The notes under the pieces: model-generated
Told to the model about the DNA's origin: nothing
Database searches by the model: none
The model's input: the letters and a program-made list of their open reading frames with translations, nothing else
In this document: positions 56,514 through 64,000 of the stretch, piece after piece
Layout: every line of letters starts with the position of its first letter
How positions within the stretch are numbered: position 1 is the first letter of the stretch
Translations under genes and position numbers: made by a program
NCBI RefSeq assembly: GCF_900141995.1
Contig: NZ_FQZA01000004.1
Coordinates: 186,001-250,000, forward strand
DNA length: 64,000 nt
From: Palleronia salina
GTDB taxonomy: Bacteria; Pseudomonadota; Alphaproteobacteria; Rhodobacterales; Rhodobacteraceae
Direction: 5' to 3'

Positions 56514-56822
56514 TCAGGCGGCCCGGAATCGCGCGGCGAGCCGGCGCAGGCGCCGCCGCCCGCAAACCATCGCGGCCGCCACCACCGGGCGCAGCGGGGG
56601 CACGTCCAGCGACAGCAGCAGCAGGCCCAGCGGCAGCATCCACAGCCCCAGCATCGGCAGGATCGACGCCACCCCGCCAAGGATCAGCAGAAGCGCCACG
56701 GGAACCCGCAGCCAGCGGTGGCGCGGGCGGGTCAACGGGGCGATCACGCGGCCGGCGGGGGGCGCCGTCCGTTCGATGGCCGCGATCTGGCGGCGGATCC
56801 TGGCGAGGGCACGATTGGACAT
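56514..56822 (-). CDS. small membrane protein between trpF and trpB
   Basis: 102 residues. Charged N-terminus ([21 protein letters not shown]), then two adjacent hydrophobic stretches [37 protein letters not shown], then a basic tail with [11 protein letters not shown]. Layout suggests a membrane hairpin with both ends in the cytoplasm. The family is not recognised, though I have seen comparable genes at this place in Rhodobacteraceae. Likely cotranscribed with trpF and trpB. The ATG at 56822 has no strong ribosome-binding site. Confidence 0.65.
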   Translation of the reverse strand: MSNRALARIRRQIAAIERTAPPAGRVIAPLTRPRHRWLRVPVALLLILGGVASILPMLGLWMLPLGLLLLSLDVPPLRPVVAAAMVCGRRRLRRLAARFRAA

Positions 56823-56916
56823 GGGAACTTGGAAACCGGAAGGCGGACGGCACCCTGCGTCGCTGTAATGCATATGGGGATCAAGGCGGCGGATTGGAAT
56901 GGCCGCGCTGGGTGGA

Positions 56917-57570
56917 TCAGGCGGTGACGTCGCCCCGCGCGGCGGCGACGAAATCGCGCATGCGCTCGCCGTCCTTCATCCCCGGCGCCGACTCCACGCC
57001 CGAGCTCACGTCGACCTGCGTGGCGCCCGTCAGCCGGATCGCCTCGGCCACGTTGCCCGCGTGCAGGCCGCCCGCCAGCATCCAGGGCTGCGACCAGTCC
57101 CGCTCGGCGATCAGCCGCCAGTCGAAGGCCAGGCCGTTGCCGCCGGGCAGCTCGGCCCCCTTGGGCGGCTTGGCGTCGACGAGGATCTGGTTGGCGACAT
57201 CGGCGTAGCGGTCGAGCGCGGGAAGGTCACCGGCATCGGCCACGCCCACCGCCTTCATCACCGGCAGGCCGTGGCGCGCGCGGATGGCCGCCACCCGCTC
57301 GGGCGTTTCGGATCCGTGCAGCTGCAACATGTCCAGCGGCACCTCGCCCACGATCCGGTCGAGCGTGACGTCATCGGCGTCCACGGTCAGCGCCACGCGG
57401 GTAATGCCCTCGGGCACCGAGCCGGCCATGAAGGCCGCGGCATCCAGTTCCAGGTGGCGGGGCGACTTGGGAAAGAAGACGAAACCGACATAGGACGCGC
57501 CCGCCAGCAGGGCGGCGGCCACGTCGGCGGTTTCGGTCAGCCCGCAGATCTTCACACGCGTGTCGGTCAT
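56917..57570 (-). CDS. trpF: phosphoribosylanthranilate isomerase
   Basis: 217 residues, TIM barrel. Converts phosphoribosylanthranilate to its enol-ribulose form in tryptophan synthesis. VKICGLT (catalytic Cys), [27 protein letters not shown] and the C-terminal [15 protein letters not shown] with [15 protein letters not shown] fit TrpF. Start at ATG 57570, 11 bases after the lapA stop, in the leftward run lapA-trpF-(membrane protein)-trpB. Confidence 0.95.
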   Translation of the reverse strand: MTDTRVKICGLTETADVAAALLAGASYVGFVFFPKSPRHLELDAAAFMAGSVPEGITRVALTVDADDVTLDRIVGEVPLDMLQLHGSETPERVAAIRARHGLPVMKAVGVADAGDLPALDRYADVANQILVDAKPPKGAELPGGNGLAFDWRLIAERDWSQPWMLAGGLHAGNVAEAIRLTGATQVDVSSGVESAPGMKDGERMRDFVAAARGDVTA

Positions 57571-57581
57571 GGGGTGCGCGT

Positions 57582-57950
57582 CTAGCGCGGAACGCTGCCG
57601 TCTTCCAGCAGCGCCAGCACGTCGTCCCCGCCGCGCCCTGTGGTGCGGCCGCGGCTGCGCAGGTTCTCGTTCTCGCGCTGCAGTTCGTCCTTCTCGCGGC
57701 GCGCCTCGCGGGCGGCGGCGCGGTGCTTGTGCTCGCGCAGGTATTCCCAGAAGAACCCGATCGCGAGGCCGACGACGATCGCGCCCAGGATCACGATGAA
57801 CATGGGCAGCGTGATTTCCCACGACAGGCCCAGGAACCCGGCCATCGCCTCGGGCAGGACGCGCAGGGTCACCAGTGCGGAATTGGCCAGGGCCACGATG
57901 ATGAGGATCACGGCAAGGACAGCCAGGAAGATGTATTTCACCAGACGCAT
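57582..57950 (-). CDS. lapA: LapA-domain inner-membrane protein
   Basis: 122 residues. Two N-terminal membrane helices ([18 protein letters not shown] and [21 protein letters not shown]) followed by a basic coiled-coil region ([28 protein letters not shown]). This is the lipopolysaccharide assembly protein A (DUF1049) layout. In gammaproteobacteria LapA/LapB tune LpxC turnover; here no lapB partner is adjacent. It follows ihfB by 8 bases, as in many alphaproteobacteria. Confidence 0.85.
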   Translation of the reverse strand: MRLVKYIFLAVLAVILIIVALANSALVTLRVLPEAMAGFLGLSWEITLPMFIVILGAIVVGLAIGFFWEYLREHKHRAAAREARREKDELQRENENLRSRGRTTGRGGDDVLALLEDGSVPR

Positions 57951-57958
57951 GGGGGGTC

Positions 57959-58240
57959 TTATCCTTCGTTCAATCGGTCACGGAGAAGCTTGCCGGTCTT
58001 GAAGAACGGAACGTGCTTGGCCTCGACTTGAACGGCCTCTCCGGTGCGGGGGTTCCGTCCCATACGCGCATCGCGCTTCTTGACCGAGAATGCGCCGAAA
58101 CCGCGCAGCTCGACCCGGTCGCCGCGGGCCAGGGCATCGATGATCTGGTCGAAGACGGTTCCGACAATACGCTCGACATCGCGTTGAGTCAGGTGCGGGT
58201 TCTCGTCGGCGATCTTCTGAATCAATTCGGATCGAATCAT
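57959..58240 (-). CDS. ihfB: integration host factor beta subunit
   Basis: 93 residues. HU/IHF fold: [33 protein letters not shown], then [27 protein letters not shown], the DNA-bending arm with the conserved NPRTG. IHF beta is distinguished by length and the start MIRSELI. Directly after rpsA in the same direction, the classical rpsA-ihfB order. An AT-rich patch upstream (around 58370) probably carries its own promoter. Confidence 0.95.
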   Translation of the reverse strand: MIRSELIQKIADENPHLTQRDVERIVGTVFDQIIDALARGDRVELRGFGAFSVKKRDARMGRNPRTGEAVQVEAKHVPFFKTGKLLRDRLNEG

Positions 58241-58465
58241 CGTCAGTCTCCCCCGCTGCGTGGGCGTGTTCGTCACGCCTCGATAGAACCACGACTATAG
58301 CCGGAATTTCCCGTTACGAAAGCGATCTTAGCCCGAACGGGCGCCACGACAGCGGGACGGCCCCGAAATTCTCCAAAGATTTCAATATTGCGCCGCGCCG
58401 GGTGCCGCGACCTCAGCAACGGCGCCCCGCCGCCCGGGCGACGATTCGGGGGCGGTGAAACGCGA

Positions 58466-58496
58466 ACGGCCCCGCGCCGGTGGGACGCGGGGCCGT
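58466..58496 (-). terminator. probable terminator after rpsA
   Basis: Perfect 11-base stem (ACGGCCCCGCG / CGCGGGGCCGT) with a 9-base loop, 42 bases beyond the rpsA stop. The T-run on the leftward strand is poor (GTTTC), so efficiency is uncertain. Confidence 0.5.
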
Positions 58497-58537
58497 CTTG
58501 TCGCGCGCGGGCGGTGCCGCGCGCGCCATTCTTCAGA

Positions 58538-60214
58538 TCACTCGTCGCCCTTCAGCGCGGCACCAAGGATATCGCCCAGCGAGGCACCCGAGTCCGAGCT
58601 GCCATACTGTTCGACGGCCTCTTTCTCTTCGGCGATCTCGCGCGCCTTGATCGACAGGCCCAGGCGGCGGGTCTTCTGGTCGACATTGGTGACGCGGACG
58701 TCGACCTTGTCACCGACCTGGAAGCGCTCGGGGCGCTGTTCGGAACGGTCGCGCGACAGGTCCGAGCGGCGGATGAAGGATTTGGCGCCCTCGTATTCCA
58801 CCTCGATCCCGCCATCCTCGATCGCCGTCACCTCCACGGTGATGATCGAGCCGCGCTTCACGCCCTCGGTCGCACCCGAGAAGCTGTCGTCCAGCGCCTT
58901 GATCGACAGGCTGATACGCTCTTTCTCGACATCCACCTCGGTGACGACGGCCTGAACGGTGTCGCCCTTCTGGTAGTTCTGGATGGCTTCCTCGCCGCGC
59001 TGGTCCCAGCTGATGTCGCTGAGGTGGACCATGCCGTCGATGTCGCCGTCCAGACCCACGAAGAGGCCGAACTCGGTGATGTTCTTGACGTCGCCTTCCA
59101 CGTGCGTGCCCTCGGGGTGGGTCTCGGCGAAGACCTCCCACGGGTTGCGCATGGTCTGCTTGAGGCCAAGGCTCACGCGGCGCTTCTGGGTGTCGATCTC
59201 CAGCACCATGACTTCCACTTCCTGCGAGGTGGAGACGATCTTGCCGGGGTGCACGTTCTTCTTGGTCCAGGACATTTCCGACACGTGGACCAGGCCCTCG
59301 ACGCCCGGCTCGAGCTCGACGAACGCACCGTAGTCGGTGATGTTGGTCACGCGGCCGGTATGGGTGCTGTCCAGCGGGAACTTGGCTTCGACGGTATCCC
59401 ACGGATCGTCCTGCAGCTGCTTCATGCCCAGGCTGATACGGTGGGTCTCCTTGTTGATCTTGATGACCTGCACCTTGATCGTCTCGCCGATGGTGACGAT
59501 CTCGGACGGGTGGTTGACCCGGCGCCACGCCATGTCGGTGACGTGCAGCAGGCCGTCGACGCCGCCCAGGTCCACGAAGGCACCGTATTCGGTGATGTTC
59601 TTCACCACGCCGTCCACGGCCTGACCTTCCGCCAGGTTGCCGATGACCTCGGCGCGCTGCTCGGCACGGCTTTCTTCCAGGATGGCGCGGCGCGACACCA
59701 CGATGTTGCCGCGGCGGCGGTCCATCTTGAGGATCTGGAACGGCTGCTTGAGCCCCATGAGCGGGCCGGCGTCACGCACGGGGCGCACGTCGACCTGCGA
59801 GCCGGGCAGGAACGCCACGGCGCCGCCGAGATCGACGGTGAAGCCGCCCTTGACGCGGCCGAAGATCGCGCCTTCGACGCGGTTCTCGTCGGCATAGGCT
59901 TTTTCCAGGCGGTCCCAGGCGGCTTCGCGACGGGCCATCTCGTGGCTGATCACGGCTTCGCCACGGGCGTTCTCGACCTGGCGCAGGTAAACCTCGACTT
60001 CGTCGCCCACGTGGATCTCGGGGGCTTCGCCGGGCTGTGCGAATTCTTTCAGATCGACGCGGCCTTCCATCTTGTAGCCGACATCGATGATGGCCTGGCC
60101 CGCCTCGATGGCGAGGACCTTGCCCTTGACGACAGACCCTTCGTCGGGCGTGTCGATTTCGAAGCTTTCGTTCAGGAGGGCTTCGAATTCCTCCATGGAT
60201 GCGTTCTGAGCCAT
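58538..60214 (-). CDS. rpsA: 30S ribosomal protein S1
   Basis: 558 residues with six S1 RNA-binding repeats, of which the first two are divergent and the last four regular (VKNITEYGAFVDLGGVDGLLHVTDMAW, VTNITDYGAFVELEPGVEGLVHVSEMSW, VKNITEFGLFVGLDGDIDGMVHLSDISW, and a final weaker one). S1 brings mRNA to the ribosome. Downstream of cmk, from which it is separated by an intrinsic terminator, and upstream of ihfB. ATG 60214; translation autoregulation in the leader is known elsewhere but I cannot identify the element. Confidence 0.97.
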   Translation of the reverse strand: MAQNASMEEFEALLNESFEIDTPDEGSVVKGKVLAIEAGQAIIDVGYKMEGRVDLKEFAQPGEAPEIHVGDEVEVYLRQVENARGEAVISHEMARREAAWDRLEKAYADENRVEGAIFGRVKGGFTVDLGGAVAFLPGSQVDVRPVRDAGPLMGLKQPFQILKMDRRRGNIVVSRRAILEESRAEQRAEVIGNLAEGQAVDGVVKNITEYGAFVDLGGVDGLLHVTDMAWRRVNHPSEIVTIGETIKVQVIKINKETHRISLGMKQLQDDPWDTVEAKFPLDSTHTGRVTNITDYGAFVELEPGVEGLVHVSEMSWTKKNVHPGKIVSTSQEVEVMVLEIDTQKRRVSLGLKQTMRNPWEVFAETHPEGTHVEGDVKNITEFGLFVGLDGDIDGMVHLSDISWDQRGEEAIQNYQKGDTVQAVVTEVDVEKERISLSIKALDDSFSGATEGVKRGSIITVEVTAIEDGGIEVEYEGAKSFIRRSDLSRDRSEQRPERFQVGDKVDVRVTNVDQKTRRLGLSIKAREIAEEKEAVEQYGSSDSGASLGDILGAALKGDE

Positions 60215-60306
60215 GTGGCCTATGAGTTCCTTTTCAACGGTCTATACGGGCCGCGCGGTTGTCTCCGCCGGTCTTTCGGTTGGCCTTGCTGACGGGTCCC
60301 GGGATG

Positions 60307-60333
60307 ACAAAAAGGGCCGGCGTTGACCGACCC
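60307..60333 (-). terminator. intrinsic terminator between cmk and rpsA
   Basis: Read leftwards, GGGTCGG pairs with CCGGCCC (one G-T pair) around a 6-base loop, followed by TTTTTGTC. Separates cmk transcription from the highly expressed rpsA. Confidence 0.7.
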
Positions 60334-60416
60334 TGCTCACGCCCGGGGCTGTCCCGCCCCTTCGACGCCCGCCTGATAGGCCAAAGCTTTCCGTCGCGCA
60401 AGCCCCGGCAGCGGCC

Positions 60417-61031
60417 CTAGACCGCGCCGTGCCGGGCGGAAACGGCCTCGACCGCGCGGGCCACCGCCGCGTCGATGTCGAGCTCGGTGGTGTCGATGAC
60501 CACTGCGTCCTCGGCCGCGCGCATGGGGGCGTCGGCCCGGCCCGCGTCGCGGTCATCGCGGGCGCGCACATCGGCCAGCACCGTTTCAAAGTCGGTGTCG
60601 TCGCCATCGGCGCGCAGCTCGTCGAACCGGCGCCGCGCGCGGATCTCGGGGCTGGCGGTGACGAACAGCTTCACCTCCGCCTCGGGGCAGACGACGGTGC
60701 CGATGTCGCGCCCGTCCAGCACCGCGCCCGCGCCCAGCCGCGCGAACTGCCGCTGGAACGCCAGAAGCGCCGCGCGCACCTCGGGGATGGCCGCGACCTT
60801 GCTGGCCGCGTCGGCCACGGCGGCGGTGCGCAGGCCCTGGCGGTCCAGGTCCTCGGGGACCAGCGCCTGCGCCGCGGCCAGCGGTTCTTCGCCCGCGATC
60901 ACCCGCGCCCCGGTGGCGCGGTAGAGCAACCCGGTATCCAGGTGGCGAAAGCCGAAATGCGCGGCCACGGCGCGCGAGATCGTTCCCTTGCCGGCCGCCG
61001 CCGGCCCGTCGATGGCCACGGTGAACGGCAT
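60417..61031 (-). CDS. cmk: cytidylate kinase
   Basis: 204 residues, short type I form. Phosphorylates CMP and dCMP. P-loop [10 protein letters not shown] at residues 8-17, [21 protein letters not shown] and [17 protein letters not shown] match Cmk. About 55 bases downstream of the GFA gene in the aroA-(GFA)-cmk order. Start at ATG 61031, preceded by GAAAGGTGAAGCCCG. Confidence 0.95.
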   Translation of the reverse strand: MPFTVAIDGPAAAGKGTISRAVAAHFGFRHLDTGLLYRATGARVIAGEEPLAAAQALVPEDLDRQGLRTAAVADAASKVAAIPEVRAALLAFQRQFARLGAGAVLDGRDIGTVVCPEAEVKLFVTASPEIRARRRFDELRADGDDTDFETVLADVRARDDRDAGRADAPMRAAEDAVVIDTTELDIDAAVARAVEAVSARHGAV

Positions 61032-61085
61032 CGGGCTTCACCTTTCTTCAAATATTCGGTCGCGACGGCCGGGCCGCCGCGGGGC

Positions 61086-61511
61086 TCATTCGGGCTTGGG
61101 CGGGCCGTCACCGGCGCCGGGATACTGCTTCAGCCCGTCGCCGATCTCGTAATAGTCGCCCTTGTCGGCGCAGTGGATGTGCCACGCCGTCGTCAGGCCG
61201 GTGGGCTTGTCCAGCGAGCCGGCGAAGATCGACAGCATGTCGCCGCCGCCGTCCCAGAACAGGGTGCTGCCGCATTCGGGGCAGAAGCCGCGGCGCGCGC
61301 CTTCCGAGCTTTGATACCAGCGCACTTCGCCCTCGATCTCGACGCCGTCCTTGGACGCGGCGGTGGCGGCGGTGAAATGGCCGGACATGCGGCGGCATTG
61401 CTGGCAGTGGCAGGCGACCACGGGCCGCAGGGGACCGCGCACGCGGAACGAGACCTCGTTGCACAGACAGCCGCCCATGACCGGAAGGCCGTCACTATCG
61501 TCGCTGAACAT
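61086..61511 (-). CDS. GFA/CENP-V family zinc-binding protein
   Basis: 141 residues. Glutathione-dependent formaldehyde-activating (GFA/CENP-V) fold with zinc-binding cysteines GGCLCNEV, CHCQQCRRMSG and GFCPECGSTLFW. Enzymatic role is uncertain in this family. Its ATG shares one base with the aroA stop (TGATG), and it lies between aroA and cmk, which are usually adjacent, so it is an insertion into a conserved order, held in place by coupling. Confidence 0.9.
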   Translation of the reverse strand: MFSDDSDGLPVMGGCLCNEVSFRVRGPLRPVVACHCQQCRRMSGHFTAATAASKDGVEIEGEVRWYQSSEGARRGFCPECGSTLFWDGGGDMLSIFAGSLDKPTGLTTAWHIHCADKGDYYEIGDGLKQYPGAGDGPPKPE

Positions 61512-62863
61512 CAGCCGTTCCCCCTTACGATCTCGGCGCCGAGGGCCTTCATCAGGTCCTCGAAGATGGGAAACGACGTAGCGATGGGCTGGGCGTCGTC
61601 CACCGTCACCGGCGCTTTCGCCGCCATCCCGAGGCACAGGAAAGACATGGCGATGCGATGGTCGAGCCGCGCGGCCACCGTCGCGCCGCCGGGAACGCCC
61701 CCCGGGCCGCGTCCGGTGACCTGCCACCAGTCCGGCCCGTCCTCGACCTCGACCCCGTTGGCGCGCAGGCCTTGCGCCATGGCATCGATGCGGTCCGATT
61801 CCTTCACGCGCAGTTCGGCCACGCCCGGCATCTCGGTCACGCCGGTCGCGTTGGCGGCCACCACCGACAGGACGGGATATTCGTCGATCATCGAGGCCGC
61901 GCGTTCCGGCGGGACGCGGATGCCCTTCATGTCGGGCGAGAACCGGGCGCGCAGGTCGGCCACCGGCTCGCCCCCCTCCTCGCGGCGGTTCTCGAAGGCC
62001 AGGTCGGCGCCCATTTCGACCAGCGTGTCGAACAGGCCCGCCCGCGTGGGGTTCAGGCCGATATTGGGCACCAGCACGTCGGACCCCTCGGTGATCAGCG
62101 CGGCGCAGACCGGGAAGGCGGCGCTGGACGGGTCACGCGGCACGGCGATCGTCTGCGGGCGCAGTTCTGGGCGGCCGGTCAGCGTGATCTCGAAGCCCTC
62201 GTCGGTGCGCGTGGTCTCGATCTCGGCGCCGAAGCCCGCCAGCATCCGCTCGGAATGGTCGCGGGTCGCCTCGCGCTCGACCACCACGGTCCGGCCCGGC
62301 GCGTTCAACCCCGCCAGCAGCACCGCCGACTTCACCTGCGCCGACGCCACCGGCGTGGCATAGCGGACCGGCACCGGCTCGGCCGCACCCACGAGGGTCA
62401 GCGGCAGCCGTCCCCCCGCACGCCCCACGGCCCGCGCCCCGAACAGCGACAGCGGGTCGGTCACGCGGCCCATGGGTCGCCCATTCAGCGACGCATCGCC
62501 GGTGAAGGTCACGGCCATGTCATGGGTGGCCACCGCGCCCATGATGAGCCGCACGCCGGTGCCCGAGTTGCCGCAGTCGATCACCTGCTCCGGCTCGGCG
62601 AAGCCGCCGACACCCACGCCATGCACCGACCAGTCGCCGGGGCCGTGGCGGATCACCTCGGCGCCCAGCGCGGCCATGGCGCGGCCGGTATCCAGCACGT
62701 CCTGCCCTTCGAGAAGCCCGCTCACGCGGGTTTCGCCCACGGCCATGGCGCCGAGGATCAGCGACCGGTGGGAGATGGACTTGTCGCCGGGCACATCGGC
62801 CGTGCCGGTCAGGGCATGGCCGCCGCGGGCGGTCATCGGGATCGGGTCACCGTGGGCGGACAT
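61511..62863 (-). CDS. aroA: 3-phosphoshikimate 1-carboxyvinyltransferase (EPSP synthase)
   Basis: 450 residues. Transfers enolpyruvate from PEP to shikimate-3-phosphate. Lys28, Ser29 and Arg33 in [10 protein letters not shown] bind substrate. [19 protein letters not shown] and [17 protein letters not shown] match the class II (CP4-like) group. The PEP-site loop is GNSGTGVR at 98-105, with Gly where the CP4 enzyme has the Ala associated with glyphosate tolerance, as far as I can align by eye. Start at ATG 62863; GAAAGGCC lies near. Coupled to the GFA gene. Confidence 0.95.
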   Translation of the reverse strand: MSAHGDPIPMTARGGHALTGTADVPGDKSISHRSLILGAMAVGETRVSGLLEGQDVLDTGRAMAALGAEVIRHGPGDWSVHGVGVGGFAEPEQVIDCGNSGTGVRLIMGAVATHDMAVTFTGDASLNGRPMGRVTDPLSLFGARAVGRAGGRLPLTLVGAAEPVPVRYATPVASAQVKSAVLLAGLNAPGRTVVVEREATRDHSERMLAGFGAEIETTRTDEGFEITLTGRPELRPQTIAVPRDPSSAAFPVCAALITEGSDVLVPNIGLNPTRAGLFDTLVEMGADLAFENRREEGGEPVADLRARFSPDMKGIRVPPERAASMIDEYPVLSVVAANATGVTEMPGVAELRVKESDRIDAMAQGLRANGVEVEDGPDWWQVTGRGPGGVPGGATVAARLDHRIAMSFLCLGMAAKAPVTVDDAQPIATSFPIFEDLMKALGAEIVRGNG

Positions 62864-62939
62864 GAAGGGCCTTTCCTGCGCGGCATGAAAATCCGCGCGA
62901 CCCTACAACCTGCGCCCCGGCGCGCAAGACCTCGAAAGG

Positions 62940-63014
62940 TCAGAAGAGAGCGGCCAGCGGGATCACCAGGAACAGGAAGATCGGGAAGGCCAGGAGCTTG
63001 GGAGAAAATTTCAT
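62940..63014 (-). CDS. 24-residue single-helix membrane microprotein
   Basis: An ATG at 63014 begins MKFSPKLLAFPIFLFLVI and ends PLAALF before a TGA at 62942-62940. Positive N-terminus and one hydrophobic helix make a plausible inner-membrane microprotein. GGACAG lies upstream at an acceptable distance, and the upstream 90 bases are AT-rich, as for a promoter. It precedes aroA by 77 bases on the same strand. Function unknown; could be a leader peptide, although no attenuator is evident. Confidence 0.5.
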   Translation of the reverse strand: MKFSPKLLAFPIFLFLVIPLAALF

Positions 63015-63107
63015 CGGTCTGTCCAAAATCGCATAATCAATAGGTTGAATATGCCACCGATATGAATTTTCACCTAGCGCCGCATTTCGCGCTCGGCCAA
63101 ACCCCGC

Positions 63108-63806
63108 CTATCCCTGCCGCCGGAACGTCAGGTAGTGCGGCACGCGCCCCTCGCGCAGCGCCTTCTGCTCGTAGCGGGTCGAGATCCAGTCGTCCCAGGG
63201 CGTGCCGCCCTCGTCCAGCAGGTCGAACCCCGCGCCCGGCACTTCCTCGTGGGTCTGGCGCACGTAGTCGGGAATGTCGGTCGCCACCCGGAAGATCGCG
63301 CCCGGCGCCATGACACGGGCCAGCGGCTCCAGGTGTTCGGGCGTGACGAAACGGCGGCGGTGGTGTCGCGCCTTGGGCCACGGATCGGGATAGAGCAGGA
63401 AGGCCCGGTCGATGCAGCCATCGGGCAGCACGTCGAACAGGTCGCGCACGTCGCCCGGGTGGACCGCCAGGTTGCCCACGCCCGCCGCGCGGATCTTGCC
63501 CAGCAGCATGGCGACGCCGTTGATATAGGGCTCGGCCCCGATGATGCCGACATCAGGGTTGCGGCTCGCCTGATGCACCAGGTGCTCGCCCCCGCCGAAA
63601 CCGACCTCGAGCCAGACGGGCTTGCCGCCGAACAACGCCTGAAGGTCCAGCGGCGTGCGCTCAGGGTTCGCGTCCCAGTCCACGGGCCCCGGCGACAGCT
63701 TGTCCAGGTCCTCGGCCAGGTAGGCCTCCTGGCTGTCGCGCAGGTTGTGGCCCTTGCGGCGGCCGTAGAAGTTGCGCCAGGGCGCGTTGGGGGGCTTGTC
63801 GCTCAT
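63108..63806 (-). CDS. trmB: tRNA (guanine-N7-)-methyltransferase
   Basis: 232 residues. Methylates G46 of tRNA using S-adenosylmethionine. SAM motif I is WLEVGFGGGEHL; YPDPWPKARHHRRRFVTPE is the TrmB signature; the C-terminus has TRYEQKALREGR. N-terminal FYGRRKGHNLRDSQ is typical. Transcribed leftwards, upstream of the microprotein and aroA, with a 93-base AT-rich gap between. Confidence 0.95.
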   Translation of the reverse strand: MSDKPPNAPWRNFYGRRKGHNLRDSQEAYLAEDLDKLSPGPVDWDANPERTPLDLQALFGGKPVWLEVGFGGGEHLVHQASRNPDVGIIGAEPYINGVAMLLGKIRAAGVGNLAVHPGDVRDLFDVLPDGCIDRAFLLYPDPWPKARHHRRRFVTPEHLEPLARVMAPGAIFRVATDIPDYVRQTHEEVPGAGFDLLDEGGTPWDDWISTRYEQKALREGRVPHYLTFRRQG

Positions 63807-63854
63807 GCGCGGCGGCTTAGGCCAACGGGCGACACGGGTCCAGCCCCGGCAGGC

Positions 63855-64000
63855 CTAGTCGCCGGTCAGACGATGCAGCGTCTCGCGCCCGCGGGCCAGG
63901 AACAGCCACGACAGCGGCACCAGCCACAGAAGCGTCCCCGCCACCGCGATCTTCTCGAGCAGGCCGTCGAAGCTGTTCGGCGCCAGCTTGAACGCGACGG
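63855..64000 (-). CDS. membrane protein, C-terminal end only (cut by window edge)
   Basis: The frame is open from the right edge to a TAG at 63857-63855. It shows FKLAPNSFDGLLEKIAVAG, a hydrophobic helix TLLWLVPLSWLFLA and a basic tail with RGRETLHRLTGD. Only about 47 residues are visible, so the family cannot be named. It lies upstream of trmB in the same direction. Confidence 0.55.
   Translation of the reverse strand, partial: VAFKLAPNSFDGLLEKIAVAGTLLWLVPLSWLFLARGRETLHRLTGD

Overview
The window is high-GC chromosomal DNA that reads as an alphaproteobacterium of the Rhodobacteraceae (Roseobacter-type). The reasons are the class II-like aroA followed by cmk-rpsA-ihfB-trpF-trpB, the betICBA choline operon, ribosomal protein L25 of the long CTC form, and dense gene packing with ATGA and TGATG overlaps. 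Two osmolyte systems (glycine betaine and probable glucosylglycerol) suggest a marine or salt-exposed lifestyle. I saw no tRNA, rRNA, CRISPR array, insertion sequence or replication origin.

Layout. 1-2408: an exported protein cut by the window edge, a hairpin-rich non-coding stretch, an AT-richer AbiJ/HEPN-like defence gene, and thyX, whose stop overlaps the AbiJ-like start. 2628-5128: a lipoprotein and a Slam-like outer-membrane barrel in one operon. 5199-10016: glyoxalase, two tandem DUF1194 proteins, an LdtR-type MarR regulator, sdhE with an XRE regulator, and an aspartate aminotransferase. 10057-12542: DUF4198 and HupE-like genes whose divergent start codons overlap, then a YHS-domain protein. 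12654-17335: galU, then gpsA, a HAD phosphatase and a glucosylglycerol-phosphate synthase, overlapping and closed by a strong terminator. 17488-18401: a lower-GC ProC-like gene preceded by what looks like the remnant of a truncated upstream gene.

18425-25957 is an exopolysaccharide locus (OPX lipoprotein, epimerase, undecaprenyl-phosphate sugar transferase, YjbF, YjbH, CapD/FlaA1-type dehydratase), followed by gnd. 27704-36313 is the choline/betaine region: betI-betC-betB-betA under a perfect BetI palindrome, with a divergent three-gene ABC importer. 36318-38986 carries a DUF4130-UdgX fusion and its linked radical SAM protein. 39036-41168 is a small accessory patch with a MazE/Doc toxin-antitoxin pair and a membrane protein carrying an Ala/Phe/Gly hexanucleotide-encoded repeat. 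41165-46223 holds ychF, a Pmp3 protein, trpA, a type II NADH dehydrogenase, DUF2270 and a MarR regulator.

46216-52525 holds a Tat-exported nitroreductase-like protein, an LldD-type dehydrogenase, an amylosucrase, a small haem-copper-oxidase-like membrane protein, a cupin and a divergent LysR regulator. 52671-55204 is rplY-pth-DUF2237-DUF4893. 55214-63806 is a leftward housekeeping block: trmB, a 24-residue membrane microprotein, aroA, GFA, cmk, rpsA, ihfB, lapA, trpF, a membrane protein and trpB. A membrane protein is cut by the right edge.

The most unusual items are the thyX/AbiJ-like coupling, the Slam-lipoprotein pair, the repeat membrane protein beside the toxin-antitoxin module, the UdgX fusion with radical SAM partner, the gpsA/HAD/GgpS operon and the hairpin cluster at 320-620. 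All functional calls are from reading the sequence; no database search was run.
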